64,000 bases of DNA from Tardiphaga sp051811025. GTDB lineage: Bacteria; Pseudomonadota; Alphaproteobacteria; Rhizobiales; Xanthobacteraceae. Position 1 is the stretch's first letter. Each line of letters opens with the position of its first letter. The position numbers and the translations under genes are program-made. Shown piece after piece: positions 48,250 to 57,339 of this stretch. The stretch covers positions 5,456,001 through 5,520,000 of the forward strand of contig NZ_JBPWQE010000001.1 in NCBI RefSeq assembly GCF_051811025.1, read 5' to 3'. The notes below the pieces were generated by a model. That model was not told the DNA's origin, ran no database searches, and saw only the letters and a list, made by a program, of their open reading frames with translations.

Positions 48250-50088
48250 TTAGTACACGCGCGCTTTGGGCACGATGTACTGAACGTCGTTGGTCATCGT
48301 GTAATCGTGCACCGGGCGATAATCGATGGTGGTCTTGCCGCCCCCGTCGATCCACGCCAGCGTGTGCTTCATCCAATTCTTGTCGTCGCGATCCGAGAAG
48401 TCCTCGCGCGCATGGGCGCCGCGGCTCTCGGTGCGGTTTGCAGCGGAGTCCATGGTAACGATAGCCTGAGTGATCAGGTTGTCGAATTCCAGGGTCTCGA
48501 TGAGATCCGAATTCCACACCAGCGAACGGTCGGAGACGGCGATATCGCCGATGCCGCCATACACCTTGTGGATCAGCTCCTTGCCTTCGTTCAGCACTTC
48601 GCCGGTGCGGAACACGGCGCAATTGGTCTGCATCACATGCTGCATGTTTTCGCGGATCTTCGCGGTGGTGGTGCCACCCTTCGCATAGCGGTAGTGATCG
48701 AGACGGCTCAACGCGCGGTCGGCCGAGTCCTTCGGCAGATCAGGCTGCTTGCCATTCGGCGTCAGCTTCTCGGCGCAGCGCAGCGCGGCCGCACGGCCGA
48801 ACACCACGAGATCGATCAGCGAGTTGGAGCCGAGACGGTTGGCGCCATGCACCGAGACGCAGGCGGCTTCGCCCACAGCCATCAGGCCCTGCACCACGGC
48901 GTTGTCGTCACCGTCTTTCTTGGTGACGACTTCGCCGTGATAGTTGGTCGGGATACCGCCCATATTGTAGTGCACCGTCGGAACGATCGGGATCGGCTCC
49001 TTGGTGACGTCGACGCCGGCGAAAATGCGCGCCGAGTCGGAGATGCCCGGCAGACGTTCGGCCAGCACCTTGGGATCGAGATGGTCGAGATGGAGGAAGA
49101 TGTGATCCTTCTTCTTGCCGACGCCGCGGCCTTCGCGGATTTCGATGGTCATCGCACGCGAAACGACGTCGCGCGAGGCGAGGTCCTTGGCCGACGGTGC
49201 GTAACGCTCCATGAAGCGCTCGCCTTCGGCGTTGACGAGATAACCGCCTTCGCCGCGTGCGCCTTCGGTAACGAGACAGCCCGAACCGTAGATGCCAGTC
49301 GGATGGAACTGAACGAATTCCATATCCTGCAGTGGTAAACCAGCGCGCAGCGCCATGCCGCCACCGTCACCGGTGCAGGTATGCGCCGAGGTGCAGGAGG
49401 CGTAAGCGCGGCCATAGCCGCCGGTGGCGAGAATGACGGTCTGCGCCTTGAAGCGATGCAACGTGCCGTCGTCGAGCTTGAGCGCGATGACGCCGCGGCA
49501 GACGTTCTGATCATCCATGATCAGATCGATAGCGAAGTATTCGATGAAGAATTCGGCCGAGTGTCGCAGCGCCTGGCCGTACATGGTGTGCAGCATGGCG
49601 TGACCGGTACGGTCAGCGGCGGCGCAAGTGCGCTGGGCCTGGCCCTTGCCATAATCCATGGTCATGCCGCCGAACGGGCGCTGATAGATCTTGCCGTCTT
49701 CGGTGCGTGAGAACGGCACGCCCCAGTGTTCGAGCTCGTAAACGGCGTCGGGCGCGTTGCGCACCATATATTCGATCGAGTCCTGATCGCCGAGCCAGTC
49801 CGACCCCTTCACAGTGTCGTACATGTGCCAGCGCCAGTTGTCCTCGTGCATGTTGCCGAGCGAGGCGGAGATGCCGCCCTGTGCTGCAACCGTGTGCGAG
49901 CGGGTCGGGAACACTTTGGTGATGCAGGCGGTGCGCAGACCCGCCTCGCCGCAGCCGACGGTCGCGCGCAAGCCGGCGCCGCCGGCGCCAACGACAACGA
50001 CGTCATAGGTGTGATCTTCGATGGGATAGGCGTGGCCGTTGGTGGCGGGGCCGCCAACGCCGTTCGCGCCAGTGCCGTTGACGGCCAT
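48250..50088 (-). CDS. sdhA: succinate dehydrogenase flavoprotein subunit
   Basis: A 612-residue catalytic subunit of complex II, oxidising succinate to fumarate with covalently bound FAD. The dinucleotide fold is VVVVGAGGAGLRATVG, the FAD-linking His is in TRSHTVAAQGGISA, and the substrate-site Arg/His are in HPTGIYGSGCLVTEGARGEGG and NMGGIPTNYHG. The C-terminal part has the conserved RGAHAREDFSDRDDKNWMKHTL. The first 25 residues (NGTGANGVGGPATNGHAYP) are a Gly/Asn-rich lead not seen in short-form enzymes. It starts three bases after sdhD. Confidence 0.98.
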   Translation of the reverse strand: MAVNGTGANGVGGPATNGHAYPIEDHTYDVVVVGAGGAGLRATVGCGEAGLRTACITKVFPTRSHTVAAQGGISASLGNMHEDNWRWHMYDTVKGSDWLGDQDSIEYMVRNAPDAVYELEHWGVPFSRTEDGKIYQRPFGGMTMDYGKGQAQRTCAAADRTGHAMLHTMYGQALRHSAEFFIEYFAIDLIMDDQNVCRGVIALKLDDGTLHRFKAQTVILATGGYGRAYASCTSAHTCTGDGGGMALRAGLPLQDMEFVQFHPTGIYGSGCLVTEGARGEGGYLVNAEGERFMERYAPSAKDLASRDVVSRAMTIEIREGRGVGKKKDHIFLHLDHLDPKVLAERLPGISDSARIFAGVDVTKEPIPIVPTVHYNMGGIPTNYHGEVVTKKDGDDNAVVQGLMAVGEAACVSVHGANRLGSNSLIDLVVFGRAAALRCAEKLTPNGKQPDLPKDSADRALSRLDHYRYAKGGTTTAKIRENMQHVMQTNCAVFRTGEVLNEGKELIHKVYGGIGDIAVSDRSLVWNSDLIETLEFDNLITQAIVTMDSAANRTESRGAHAREDFSDRDDKNWMKHTLAWIDGGGKTTIDYRPVHDYTMTNDVQYIVPKARVY

Positions 50089-50091
50089 GCG

Positions 50092-50493
50092 CTACACTCC
50101 GGATGAAAGTTTAAGGATGGCGTAGATCGATGCCAGCGCCACGGCGGCAGAGAAGAAATTGTTGCCGATGATCGAGATCAGCTTGATCTTCTCGTCATGG
50201 ACATAGTCTTCGATGACGACCTGCATGCCGATCTTCATGTGCCAGATGCTGGCAACGATGAAGAGCAGCATGACGATAGCCACGATCGGCGAACCAAGGA
50301 CTTGCGCGACGCCGGCCTGGTTGCTTCTGAAAAGCGACATCACGATGAAGATCACAGGGATCATCAGCAGCAGCATGGCCACGGCGGTCAGGCGCTGACG
50401 CCAGAAGTCCGAGGTGCCGGAATGCGAGGAGCCGAGACCACGGACGCGACCGAGCGGCGTGCGCACCGACTTGGGCGAATTGGAACCGCTCAT
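50092..50493 (-). CDS. sdhD: succinate dehydrogenase membrane anchor subunit
   Basis: A 133-residue three-helix subunit of complex II. The conserved SGTSDFWRQRLTAVAMLLL opens the membrane part, and HMKIGMQVVIEDYVHDEKIK carries the heme-ligand His and the Asp-Tyr near the quinone site. I use the ATG at 50493 (MSGSNSPKS), which overlaps the sdhC stop by four bases; the frame is open upstream. The N-terminal 25 residues are polar. Confidence 0.93.
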   Translation of the reverse strand: MSGSNSPKSVRTPLGRVRGLGSSHSGTSDFWRQRLTAVAMLLLMIPVIFIVMSLFRSNQAGVAQVLGSPIVAIVMLLFIVASIWHMKIGMQVVIEDYVHDEKIKLISIIGNNFFSAAVALASIYAILKLSSGV

Positions 50494-50888
50494 CGTCCGC
50501 CTCCGATCGCATAGGCAATGATCCAGAGCAGGATGGTGATGCCGATGCCGCCGATCAATGCGGCCCAGGTGAGCCATTCACGTTCGGAAGGCTTGAAACC
50601 GTAACCGAGATCCCAGACGAGATGGCGGATTCCGCTCATGGCGTGATGGATCAGCGCCCATGTGTAGCCGAATGCGATCAGGCGACCGATGATGCTGCCG
50701 GTGAAGGCCTGCACATGAGCATAGGCCGCGGGGCCGGACGCAGCGGCGATCAGCCACCAGACAAGAAGCAAGGTGCCGAAATACAAAGCGACGCCGGTAG
50801 CGCGATGCACGATGGACAGCGCCATCGTCAGGGTCCAGCGGTACACTTGCAGATGCGGCGAAAGGGGACGTTCGATCCGAGCGGTCAT
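50490..50888 (-). CDS. sdhC: succinate dehydrogenase cytochrome b556 subunit
   Basis: A 132-residue three-helix subunit. RPLSPHLQVYRWTLTMALSIVHRATGVALYF contains the Ser/Arg quinone-site residues and the SIxHRxTG signature; ALIHHAMSGIRHLVWDLG has the heme b His. It is the first gene of the operon. The 246-base region to the divergent TSUP gene must hold its promoter; I see no clear regulator site there. Confidence 0.95.
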   Translation of the reverse strand: MTARIERPLSPHLQVYRWTLTMALSIVHRATGVALYFGTLLLVWWLIAAASGPAAYAHVQAFTGSIIGRLIAFGYTWALIHHAMSGIRHLVWDLGYGFKPSEREWLTWAALIGGIGITILLWIIAYAIGGGR

Positions 50889-51134
50889 TTAGCAACTTTG
50901 ACAGGTTAATGGGCAGACGGTGCCCGATTGGGGATCGCGTAGAGCAATTCTATTTACGAACTCAAAACAACCAGTGCAATCGCGAAATGACATACTCCGA
51001 ACAGGTGTTCAGAGCTTCAAATGAGCCTTGCATTTGCGGGTATTGACAGTTGCCAGGCTTGTTGCTGACAGCCTTGGTGAAGCGCGATTCATGAGAACTT
51101 CATGATGCGATAGCAAATAGCAATCGGGGCGGGA

Positions 51135-51983
51135 ATGGCTGGGCTCAATGTAACCGAGATTGTCGAACTGGCGGCGCTTCTTATTGCCGTCGGCGCACTG
51201 GCCGGTTTCCTGGCGGGCGTCTTCGGAATAGGCGGGGGCGCCATCCTAGTCCCCGTATTTTACGAGTGTTTCCGCATCGCCGGAGTGCCTCTGGAAGTGC
51301 GGATGCCGCTCTGTATCGGCACCTCGCTGGCCATTATCATCCCGACCTCGATCCGGTCCTTCCGTGCCCATATGGCGCGCGGCGCCGTGGATATGGAGAT
51401 CCTGCGGAAGTGGTGGTGGCCGATCCTGATCGGCGTCGTCATCGGCAGCGTCACAGCCCGTTATGCCCCGGAGCGGCTGTTCAAGATCGTTTTCGTTGCC
51501 GTCGCCTGGTCCGCAGCCGCACGGCTGCTGCTCGCGCGCGATGGCTGGAAGCTCGGCGACGACCTGCCCGACGGGCCGCTGATGAAGATCTATGGCTTCT
51601 TTGTCGGCCTTCTTTCGACACTGATGGGCATCGGCGGCGGATTGTTCTCCAACCTGCTGATGACCTTTTACGGCCGGCCTATCCATCAGGCGGTGGCGAC
51701 ATCCTCGGCCCTCGCCGTGCTGATCTCGATCCCCGGCGCCATCGGTTACATCTATGCCGGCTGGCCGGCCGCCGCGCGCTTCCCCGACGTCGCAGCGCTG
51801 CAGCTGCCCTTCGCTGTCGGTTATGTCTCGCTGATCGGCGCGCTGCTGGTGATGCCGACCAGCCTGCTGGTGGCGCCGCTCGGCGTGAAGGCAGCACACG
51901 CGATGTCGAAGCGCGCGCTGGAAATGGCGTTTGGAATTTATCTATTCATCGTCGGCAGCCGGTTTGTCATCGCTCTAATATGA
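51135..51983 (+). CDS. TSUP-family (TauE/SafE) membrane transporter
   Basis: A 282-residue inner-membrane protein with about eight helices. The repeated family motif is seen in each half: GFLAGVFGIGGGAILVPVFY (about 25-44) and GFFVGLLSTLMGIGGGLFSNLLM (about 155-178), each followed by ATSSALAVLISIPGA-type segments. Members move sulfite, sulfoacetate, taurine or other organosulfur anions, or act as metal/cofactor carriers. The substrate is unknown and no sulfur gene is adjacent. Confidence 0.92.
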   Translation: MAGLNVTEIVELAALLIAVGALAGFLAGVFGIGGGAILVPVFYECFRIAGVPLEVRMPLCIGTSLAIIIPTSIRSFRAHMARGAVDMEILRKWWWPILIGVVIGSVTARYAPERLFKIVFVAVAWSAAARLLLARDGWKLGDDLPDGPLMKIYGFFVGLLSTLMGIGGGLFSNLLMTFYGRPIHQAVATSSALAVLISIPGAIGYIYAGWPAAARFPDVAALQLPFAVGYVSLIGALLVMPTSLLVAPLGVKAAHAMSKRALEMAFGIYLFIVGSRFVIALI

Positions 51984-52079
51984 CCCCGTAATCGGGGCGA
52001 CAGAGGCGCATCGGTCACCGTAATAGTATCCAAATCATAACTTGCTATGGATGCCGTCAGACCACGCGACGGAACATCG

Positions 52080-53072
52080 ATGGCGCATTCACATCACGAT
52101 CATGACGACCACGGTCACACACACGACCATGCGGGCCACAGCCACGCGCAAGGCGATCACGGCCATGCGCACGGCCCCGGCGGGCATGTGCATGCGCCCG
52201 CGAGTTTCGGCATGGCCTTCGCCATCGGCATCAGCCTCAATACCGTCTTCGTCGTCATCGAGGCGATTTACGGCTATGCCAGCGGCTCGATGGCGCTCGT
52301 GGCCGATGCCGGGCACAATCTCTCGGATGTGCTCGGGCTAATCGCCGCATGGACCGCGGCTGTGCTGTCAAAGCGCGCGCCAACGCCGCGCTTCACCTAT
52401 GGCTTGCGCGGTTCTTCAATTCTCGCGGCACTCTTCAACGCAGTGTTCCTGCTGGTTGCCGTCGGTGCCATCGCCTGGGAAGCCGTGTTAAGACTGTTCA
52501 ATCCCGAACCGGTAGCCGAGATCACCGTGATGATCGTCGCCACCATCGGCATCGTCATCAACGGCGTGACCGCCTGGCTGTTCGCCTCGGGCCGCGACAG
52601 CGACCTCAATATTCGTGGCGCCTATCTGCATATGGTCGCCGACGCTGCGGTCTCGGTTGGCGTGGTCATCGCCGCGATCGTCATCATGTTCACCGGCTGG
52701 CTGTGGGTCGACGCCCTGACCAGCCTCGGCATCTGCGTGCTGATCGTCTGGGGCACCTGGAGCCTCTTGCGCGACTCCACTGCGATGTCACTTGCCGCCG
52801 TCCCGCGCGGCATCGATCCTGCTGCAGTCCGTACCTATCTGGAGAAATGCCCCGGCGTCGCGCAGGTGCATGACCTGCATATCTGGCCCATGAGCACCAC
52901 CGAAGTGGCGCTGACCTGTCACATGGTGATCCCGTCAGGCGCACCTGGCGATGCCTATCTGATGGAAGTCGCAGCGCGCCTGAAGCGCGACTTCGGCATC
53001 GAGCACGCGACGATCCAGATCGAGATGGACCCGAATTCAGCCTGCGCGCTCGCGCCGGAGCATGTGATCTAG
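52080..53072 (+). CDS. cation diffusion facilitator (CDF) metal exporter, CzcD/ZitB-like
   Basis: A 330-residue zinc or cobalt exporter driven by protons. A His-rich N-terminus (HSHHDHDDHGHTHDHAGHSHAQ, residues 3-24) collects metal. Six helices follow with the transport site pair HNLSDVLGL (helix II) and HMVADAAVS (helix V), then a cytoplasmic CTD with VHDLHIWPMSTTEVALTCHM. The tetrahedral site appears to be Asp-His/Asp-His as in Zn transporters (VADAGHNLSD). The ATG at 52080 matches the family start; an ATG at 52047 is also in frame. No metalloregulator is adjacent. Confidence 0.93.
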   Translation: MAHSHHDHDDHGHTHDHAGHSHAQGDHGHAHGPGGHVHAPASFGMAFAIGISLNTVFVVIEAIYGYASGSMALVADAGHNLSDVLGLIAAWTAAVLSKRAPTPRFTYGLRGSSILAALFNAVFLLVAVGAIAWEAVLRLFNPEPVAEITVMIVATIGIVINGVTAWLFASGRDSDLNIRGAYLHMVADAAVSVGVVIAAIVIMFTGWLWVDALTSLGICVLIVWGTWSLLRDSTAMSLAAVPRGIDPAAVRTYLEKCPGVAQVHDLHIWPMSTTEVALTCHMVIPSGAPGDAYLMEVAARLKRDFGIEHATIQIEMDPNSACALAPEHVI

Positions 53073-53095
53073 GGCACGGCCACGCACTTGCTTCA

Positions 53096-53134
53096 CCTCT
53101 CCCCGCGCGACACGAAGCTTCGCGAGGGGAAGGG
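53096..53134. repeat. GC-rich inverted repeat between CDF and matB genes
   Basis: CCTCTCCCCGCGCGA is answered, with two mismatches and a nine-base loop, by TCGCGAGGGGAAGG; the inner CGAAGCTTCG is itself a palindrome. It lies between two convergent genes and could terminate both transcripts. It resembles the short Cys-poor intergenic hairpins of this group. Confidence 0.5.
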
Positions 53135-53170
53135 GTGCAGCGGAGTTTGGCTCAAGGACCGTGCGAGGAC

Positions 53171-54685
53171 TTACTTCGCGTAGATATCCTTGTAGCTATC
53201 GCGCAGCACGTTCTTCTGCACTTTGCCCATGGTGTTGCGCGGCAGATCGTCGACGAAGATCACGCGCTTCGGCATCTTGAACTTGGCGATCTGGCCATCC
53301 AGCGCCTTGAGCACGGAGGCCTCATCGATCACGGTCTTCTTGTCGCTCACGACCACGGCGGTGACGCCCTCGCCGAAATCTGCATGCGGTACGCCGATCA
53401 CGGCGCTTTCGATCACGCCGGGCATGGCGTCGATCTCGCTTTCGATTTCCTTCGGATAGACATTGAAACCGCCGGAGATCACCAGATCCTTGCCGCGGCC
53501 GAGAATGTGTACGTAACCCTTGGCGTCAATCTTGCCGAGGTCGCCGGTGATGAAGAACCCGTCGTCGCGGAACTCCGCCTTGGTCTTCTCCGGCATCCGC
53601 CAATAGCCCTGGAACACATTCGGCCCTTTCACCTCGATCATGCCGATGGTGTCGCGCGCGAGTTCTTTGGCCGTCTCCGGATCGGTGACGCGTACGGACA
53701 CGCCGGGCAGCGGGAAGCCGACAGCGCCGGGCACGCGCTCGCCGTCATAGGGGTTCGACGTGTTCATGTTGGTTTCGGTCATGCCGTAACGCTCGAGCAC
53801 GGCGTGGCCGGTGCGCGCAAACCATTCGCGATGGGTATCGGCCAGCAGCGGTGCGGAGCCCGAGATGAACAGCCGCATGTGGCTGCAAGTCTCTTTCGTC
53901 AGGTTCGGCGACTGCAGGATACGCGTATAGAACGTCGGTACGCCCATCAGAACGGTGGCGCGGGCCATCAGCTTGATGATGAGTTCCGGATCGAGCTTGG
54001 GCAGGAAGATCATCGACGCGCGCGCAAACAGCGTCACATTGCTCGCCACGAACAGACCATGCGTGTGGTAGATCGGCAGCGCGTGGATCAGCACGTCGTC
54101 TTTGGTGAAACGCCAGTATTCAACAAGGCTCAGCGAGTTCGACGCTAGATTGTCGTGGCTCAGCATCGCGCCCTTGGAGCGGCCGGTGGTACCCGACGTA
54201 TAGAGGATCGCGGCGAGATCCTCGTTCTTGCGCGCGACGGTCTGAAAATCCGGCTTCTCTTTCGCCGCAGCATCGGTCAGCGAACCCTTGCCATCAGCAC
54301 CCAGTGTTTCGACCTTCGCGCCGACCTTGGCCGCAATAGCGGCAAAGCCCTCGGCCTTGGAGGGATCGCAGACCACCAGGGACGGCTCGGCGTCGGTAAT
54401 GAAGTAATCGAGTTCGTTGAGCGTATAGGCGGTGTTGAGCGGCAGGTAGACCGCGCCGGCACGCACGGTCGCCAGATACAGCACCAGACCAGGCACCGAT
54501 TTCTCGGTCTGCGCAGCCACACGGTCACCCGGCTTGACGCCGCGAGCAACCAGAACATTCGCCATCTGGCCCGCCAGCGCGATCAGATCGCCATAGCTAA
54601 TGTGCTTGCCCTCAGGCGTCTCGATCGCGAGACGTGAGGCATCGTCGAGTTTGTCGAACAGGCGAGAAAACAGATTGGCGTTCAT
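53171..54685 (-). CDS. matB: malonyl-CoA synthetase
   Basis: A 504-residue acyl-adenylate enzyme that activates malonate (and often methylmalonate) to the CoA ester. It is very close along its length to Rhodopseudomonas palustris MatB as I remember that sequence, for example the starts NANLF.RLFDKLDD, YLATVRAG.VYLPLNTAYTLNELDYFITDAEP, and the end GKVQKNVLR. ATP-binding motif ILYTSGTTGRSKGAMLSHDN, the MTETNMNTSNPYDG box and the C-terminal K in RNTMGKVQKN are intact. No malonyl-CoA decarboxylase or malonate transporter gene is adjacent, as in R. palustris. Confidence 0.93.
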   Translation of the reverse strand: MNANLFSRLFDKLDDASRLAIETPEGKHISYGDLIALAGQMANVLVARGVKPGDRVAAQTEKSVPGLVLYLATVRAGAVYLPLNTAYTLNELDYFITDAEPSLVVCDPSKAEGFAAIAAKVGAKVETLGADGKGSLTDAAAKEKPDFQTVARKNEDLAAILYTSGTTGRSKGAMLSHDNLASNSLSLVEYWRFTKDDVLIHALPIYHTHGLFVASNVTLFARASMIFLPKLDPELIIKLMARATVLMGVPTFYTRILQSPNLTKETCSHMRLFISGSAPLLADTHREWFARTGHAVLERYGMTETNMNTSNPYDGERVPGAVGFPLPGVSVRVTDPETAKELARDTIGMIEVKGPNVFQGYWRMPEKTKAEFRDDGFFITGDLGKIDAKGYVHILGRGKDLVISGGFNVYPKEIESEIDAMPGVIESAVIGVPHADFGEGVTAVVVSDKKTVIDEASVLKALDGQIAKFKMPKRVIFVDDLPRNTMGKVQKNVLRDSYKDIYAK

Positions 54686-55095
54686 GGCAAGGTCACGCGG
54701 TGCAGGAGTGCGGGAGCGACCGGTGCGGATAGCCCAACGATCGCATCAATTTGTCCCGTTCCTTAGCAAGGATGGCCACATCTAGGCAACGCATCCCCCA
54801 TGGGGATCGCCCCCATATCCGGTGGATCAGCCCCTTGGGTCGCGTCATCCCGTCGCGGTTTCCGCGCGTGATTGTATCAAACGCGATGCATCGAACTCGT
54901 TATTGCCTCGCGCGAACGAGATGCGCCCGCAAAAGTTTCAACGGCACCGAAAAATATAGGCTGAAACTGCCCCCGAGGCCTCGCGTAGCTCCGACATCGA
55001 CGGCGCAATCTGGCCTCCAAGGGATTGCCGCGGTCGATACCCAATCATCGCACCAGCGAGATCGCTGGTCACTCACATCACTCGGGAGACGATCC
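54686..55095. other. 410-base intergenic region, leader of the fasciclin gene
   Basis: No gene is supported here; a frame that continues from the fasciclin gene to 54751 is Arg/Pro-rich and lacks homologous content. Two small symmetric elements are visible: ATCCCC/GGGGAT around 54787-54801, and AGTTTCA (54934-54940) with TGAAACT (54962-54968) 21 bases apart. These could be regulator sites or ends of a hairpin. Both promoters (matB and fasciclin) must lie in this space. I recognise no sigma-factor consensus. Confidence 0.5.
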
Positions 55096-55683
55096 ATGTC
55101 CAAGCGCATTGCACTTCTGTCGGCCGTCGCATTCAGCACCCTCGCCATCGCTGGCACTGTGCTTGCCCCCGCACAGGCCGAAGACAAGAAGATGATGAAG
55201 AGCGAAATGTCGGGCGAGAAAACCGTGATGGTCGGCGGCGCGCCGATGTATCCGTCGAAGAACATCGTCGAGAACGCTGTCAACTCGAAGGATCACACCA
55301 CGCTGGTCGCCGCCGTGAAGGCCGCCGGCCTGGTCGATACCCTCTCCAGCAAGGGCCCGTTCACGGTATTCGCACCGACGAACGCCGCCTTCGGCAAGCT
55401 GCCGGCCGGTACCGTCGATACGCTGGTGAAGCCTGAGAGCAAGGCGACCCTGACCAAAATTCTGACCTACCATGTGGTCCCCGGCAAACTGAACGCCGCC
55501 GACCTCAAGGACGACCAGAAGCTGAAGACCGTGGAAGGCGAAGAGCTGACGGTGAAGGCTTCGGGCGGCAAGGTGATGATCGTCGACGCCAAGGGCGGCT
55601 CTTCAACCGTGACCATCGCTGACGTCAACCAGTCGAATGGCGTGATTCACGTCATCGATACTGTCCTGATGCCGAAAGCCTGA
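55096..55683 (+). CDS. fasciclin-domain (FAS1) secreted protein
   Basis: A 195-residue exported protein. Signal peptide SKRIALLSAVAFSTLAIAGTVLAPAQA, then a Lys/Met/Ser-rich stretch (EDKKMMKSEMSGEK). The single FAS1 domain (about 55-194) shows both family motifs: FTVFAPTNAAFGKLP and the His-containing LTYHVVPGKLNAADL, and ends in GVIHVIDTVLMPK. FAS1 proteins act in adhesion; in rhizobia a homologue affects nodulation, and some are induced by stress. The ATG at 55096 has GGGAG upstream. A hairpin terminator follows. Confidence 0.93.
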   Translation: MSKRIALLSAVAFSTLAIAGTVLAPAQAEDKKMMKSEMSGEKTVMVGGAPMYPSKNIVENAVNSKDHTTLVAAVKAAGLVDTLSSKGPFTVFAPTNAAFGKLPAGTVDTLVKPESKATLTKILTYHVVPGKLNAADLKDDQKLKTVEGEELTVKASGGKVMIVDAKGGSSTVTIADVNQSNGVIHVIDTVLMPKA

Positions 55684-55772
55684 TCTCTGGCTTCAGCGCA
55701 GCAAGTTCGCGCATCCTGACTTGTCCCCACCGGATGCGCGCGCGTCCCCCGAGGATACCGAGGGGCGTCAAG

Positions 55773-55804
55773 AAGCGAGCCGGGGCAACCTGGCTCGCTT
55801 TTTT
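55773..55804 (+). terminator. intrinsic terminator after the fasciclin gene
   Basis: AAGCGAGCC and GGCTCGCTT form a nine-base stem with a ten-base loop, followed by a run of T. It is 90 bases beyond the fasciclin stop on the same strand. Confidence 0.88.
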
Positions 55805-55878
55805 GTGATCGGAATGATTGGCATCCCGGAAGGTTGAGAAGACAGCGTCCGTAACGAATGGCACTTTATACCGTATAG

Positions 55879-56544
55879 ATGCCAGAACCCATGCCAATGG
55901 ATGATTCCATGTCGAGCATCTCCCTGAGCGAAGACCGTGCGGCTACAGCCAAACCCAAAACAAAGGTGATCCAGCCAGCCTGGGTCCGCGTCGTGCACTG
56001 GATCAATGCCGTGGCCATTGTGCTGATGATCATGTCGGGCTGGCAGATCTACAACGCCTCGCCGCTGTTCAATTTCACCTTCTCGTCGTCGATCACGCTC
56101 GGCGGCTGGCTCGGCGGCGGCATCATGTGGCATCTCGCAGCGATGTGGCTGCTGGTGATCAACGGCCTCGTCTATCTCACCCTCGGCATCGCCACCGGAC
56201 GCTTCCGCAAGAAGCTGCTGCCGATCTCAGCGAAAGGCGTGCTCGACGACACCAAGGCCGCGCTGACCGGCCAGCTCTCGCACGCTGATCTCTCAACCTA
56301 CAATCAGGTGCAGAAGCTGCTCTATACCGGAATCATTGCGGTCGGCATTCTGATCGTCCTGTCGGGCCTCGCGATCTGGAAGCCGGTTCAGCTGCAATAT
56401 CTCACGGCGCTGTTCGGTGGCTACGACACCGCGCGCTATGTGCATTTCTTCATGATGGCCGCCATTGTCGGCTTCCTCGTGATCCACGTGGCTCTGGCCT
56501 TGATCGTGCCGAAGAGTCTGCGTGCGATGATTATCGGACGCTGA
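55879..56544 (+). CDS. cytochrome b561/thiosulfate-reductase-type b-heme membrane subunit
   Basis: A 221-residue protein with four helices and the four expected heme-ligand His: His40 (RVVHWINA), His85 (MWHLAAMW), and the pair His189/His203 (YVHFFMMAAIVGFLVIHVALAL), 14 apart. This is the Ni/Fe-hydrogenase or bacterial b561 (PF01292) pattern. It starts 13 bases before a molybdopterin oxidoreductase gene and should be its membrane electron partner, linking it to quinones. Several Met codons near the N-terminus make the start uncertain (55879, 55897, 55909). Related pairs have been called sulfite oxidase-like systems in alphaproteobacteria, but the substrate is not known. Confidence 0.9.
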   Translation: MPEPMPMDDSMSSISLSEDRAATAKPKTKVIQPAWVRVVHWINAVAIVLMIMSGWQIYNASPLFNFTFSSSITLGGWLGGGIMWHLAAMWLLVINGLVYLTLGIATGRFRKKLLPISAKGVLDDTKAALTGQLSHADLSTYNQVQKLLYTGIIAVGILIVLSGLAIWKPVQLQYLTALFGGYDTARYVHFFMMAAIVGFLVIHVALALIVPKSLRAMIIGR

Positions 56545-56556
56545 GGAAATACGACC

Positions 56557-57339
56557 ATGATCAGGAAAATCCGCTCCCTCATCATTCCCGGCGTCGACAA
56601 GGATCTCCTCGTCAAGGACGCCACCAAACTGATGCCCGATCTGTCGCGCCGCCGCTTCATCGCGTCGGGTGCAAGCTTCGGCGCGCTGACGCTGCTCACC
56701 GGCTGCGACGTGAGCGACAGTCTCTCGGCCGATAACCTGCTGACACATATGTCGAAATTCAACGACATGGTGCAGGCCAGGATCTTCAATCCGAATACGC
56801 TGGCGCCAACCTACTCCGAGAAGGACATCAAGCGTCCATTTCCATTCAACGCGTTCTATGCCGAGGACGACGCGCCGAATGTGGACGGCAAGGAGTGGAA
56901 GCTCGAAGTATCCGGCTTGGTGCAGGACAAGAAGTCCTGGACGTTGGATGAGCTGCATAAACTGCCTGAGGTGTCACAGATCACCCGCCACATCTGCGTG
57001 GAAGGCTGGAGCGCCATCGGCTCCTGGCAGGGCACGCCGCTGCGCGACTTCCTAAAGCTGGTGGGTGCAGACACCAACGCGAAGTGGGTCCATTTCCGCT
57101 GCGCCGAGGACTATACGAGCTCGCTCGATATGCCCACAGCCATGCATGCGCAGACGCAGATGACCTTCAAGTTCGACAACCAGCTTCTGCCGCGGGCCTA
57201 TGGTTTCCCGATGAAGATCCGCGTACCGACCAAACTCGGCTTCAAGAATCCGAAATACGTCGTCGCGATGGAAGTCACCAACGACTACAAGGGCGGCTAT
57301 TGGGAAGACCAGGGCTATAACGATTTCAGCGGGAGCTGA
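56557..57339 (+). CDS. sulfite-oxidase-family molybdopterin oxidoreductase, Tat-exported
   Basis: A 260-residue periplasmic enzyme with a single Moco domain. SRRRFIASGASFGALTLLTGC (30-50) is both a twin-arginine signal and a lipobox (LLTG-Cys50), so the product may be a lipoprotein. The cysteine that binds molybdenum is Cys147 in ITRHICVEGWSAIGSW, and the pterin contact region is FRCAEDYTSSLDMPTAMHAQTQMTF. It lacks the dimerisation domain of sulfite oxidase and the fold is close to MsrP (YedY). It follows the cytochrome b gene by 12 bases. Likely substrates are methionine sulfoxide, sulfite or a small oxide; none is proven. The end overlaps the MFS gene by 14 bases. Confidence 0.9.
   Translation: MIRKIRSLIIPGVDKDLLVKDATKLMPDLSRRRFIASGASFGALTLLTGCDVSDSLSADNLLTHMSKFNDMVQARIFNPNTLAPTYSEKDIKRPFPFNAFYAEDDAPNVDGKEWKLEVSGLVQDKKSWTLDELHKLPEVSQITRHICVEGWSAIGSWQGTPLRDFLKLVGADTNAKWVHFRCAEDYTSSLDMPTAMHAQTQMTFKFDNQLLPRAYGFPMKIRVPTKLGFKNPKYVVAMEVTNDYKGGYWEDQGYNDFSGS

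Noticed and set aside
48307..49338. A 343-residue plus-strand frame opposite sdhA
   Set aside because: Antisense to highly conserved sdhA sequence; no family motif.
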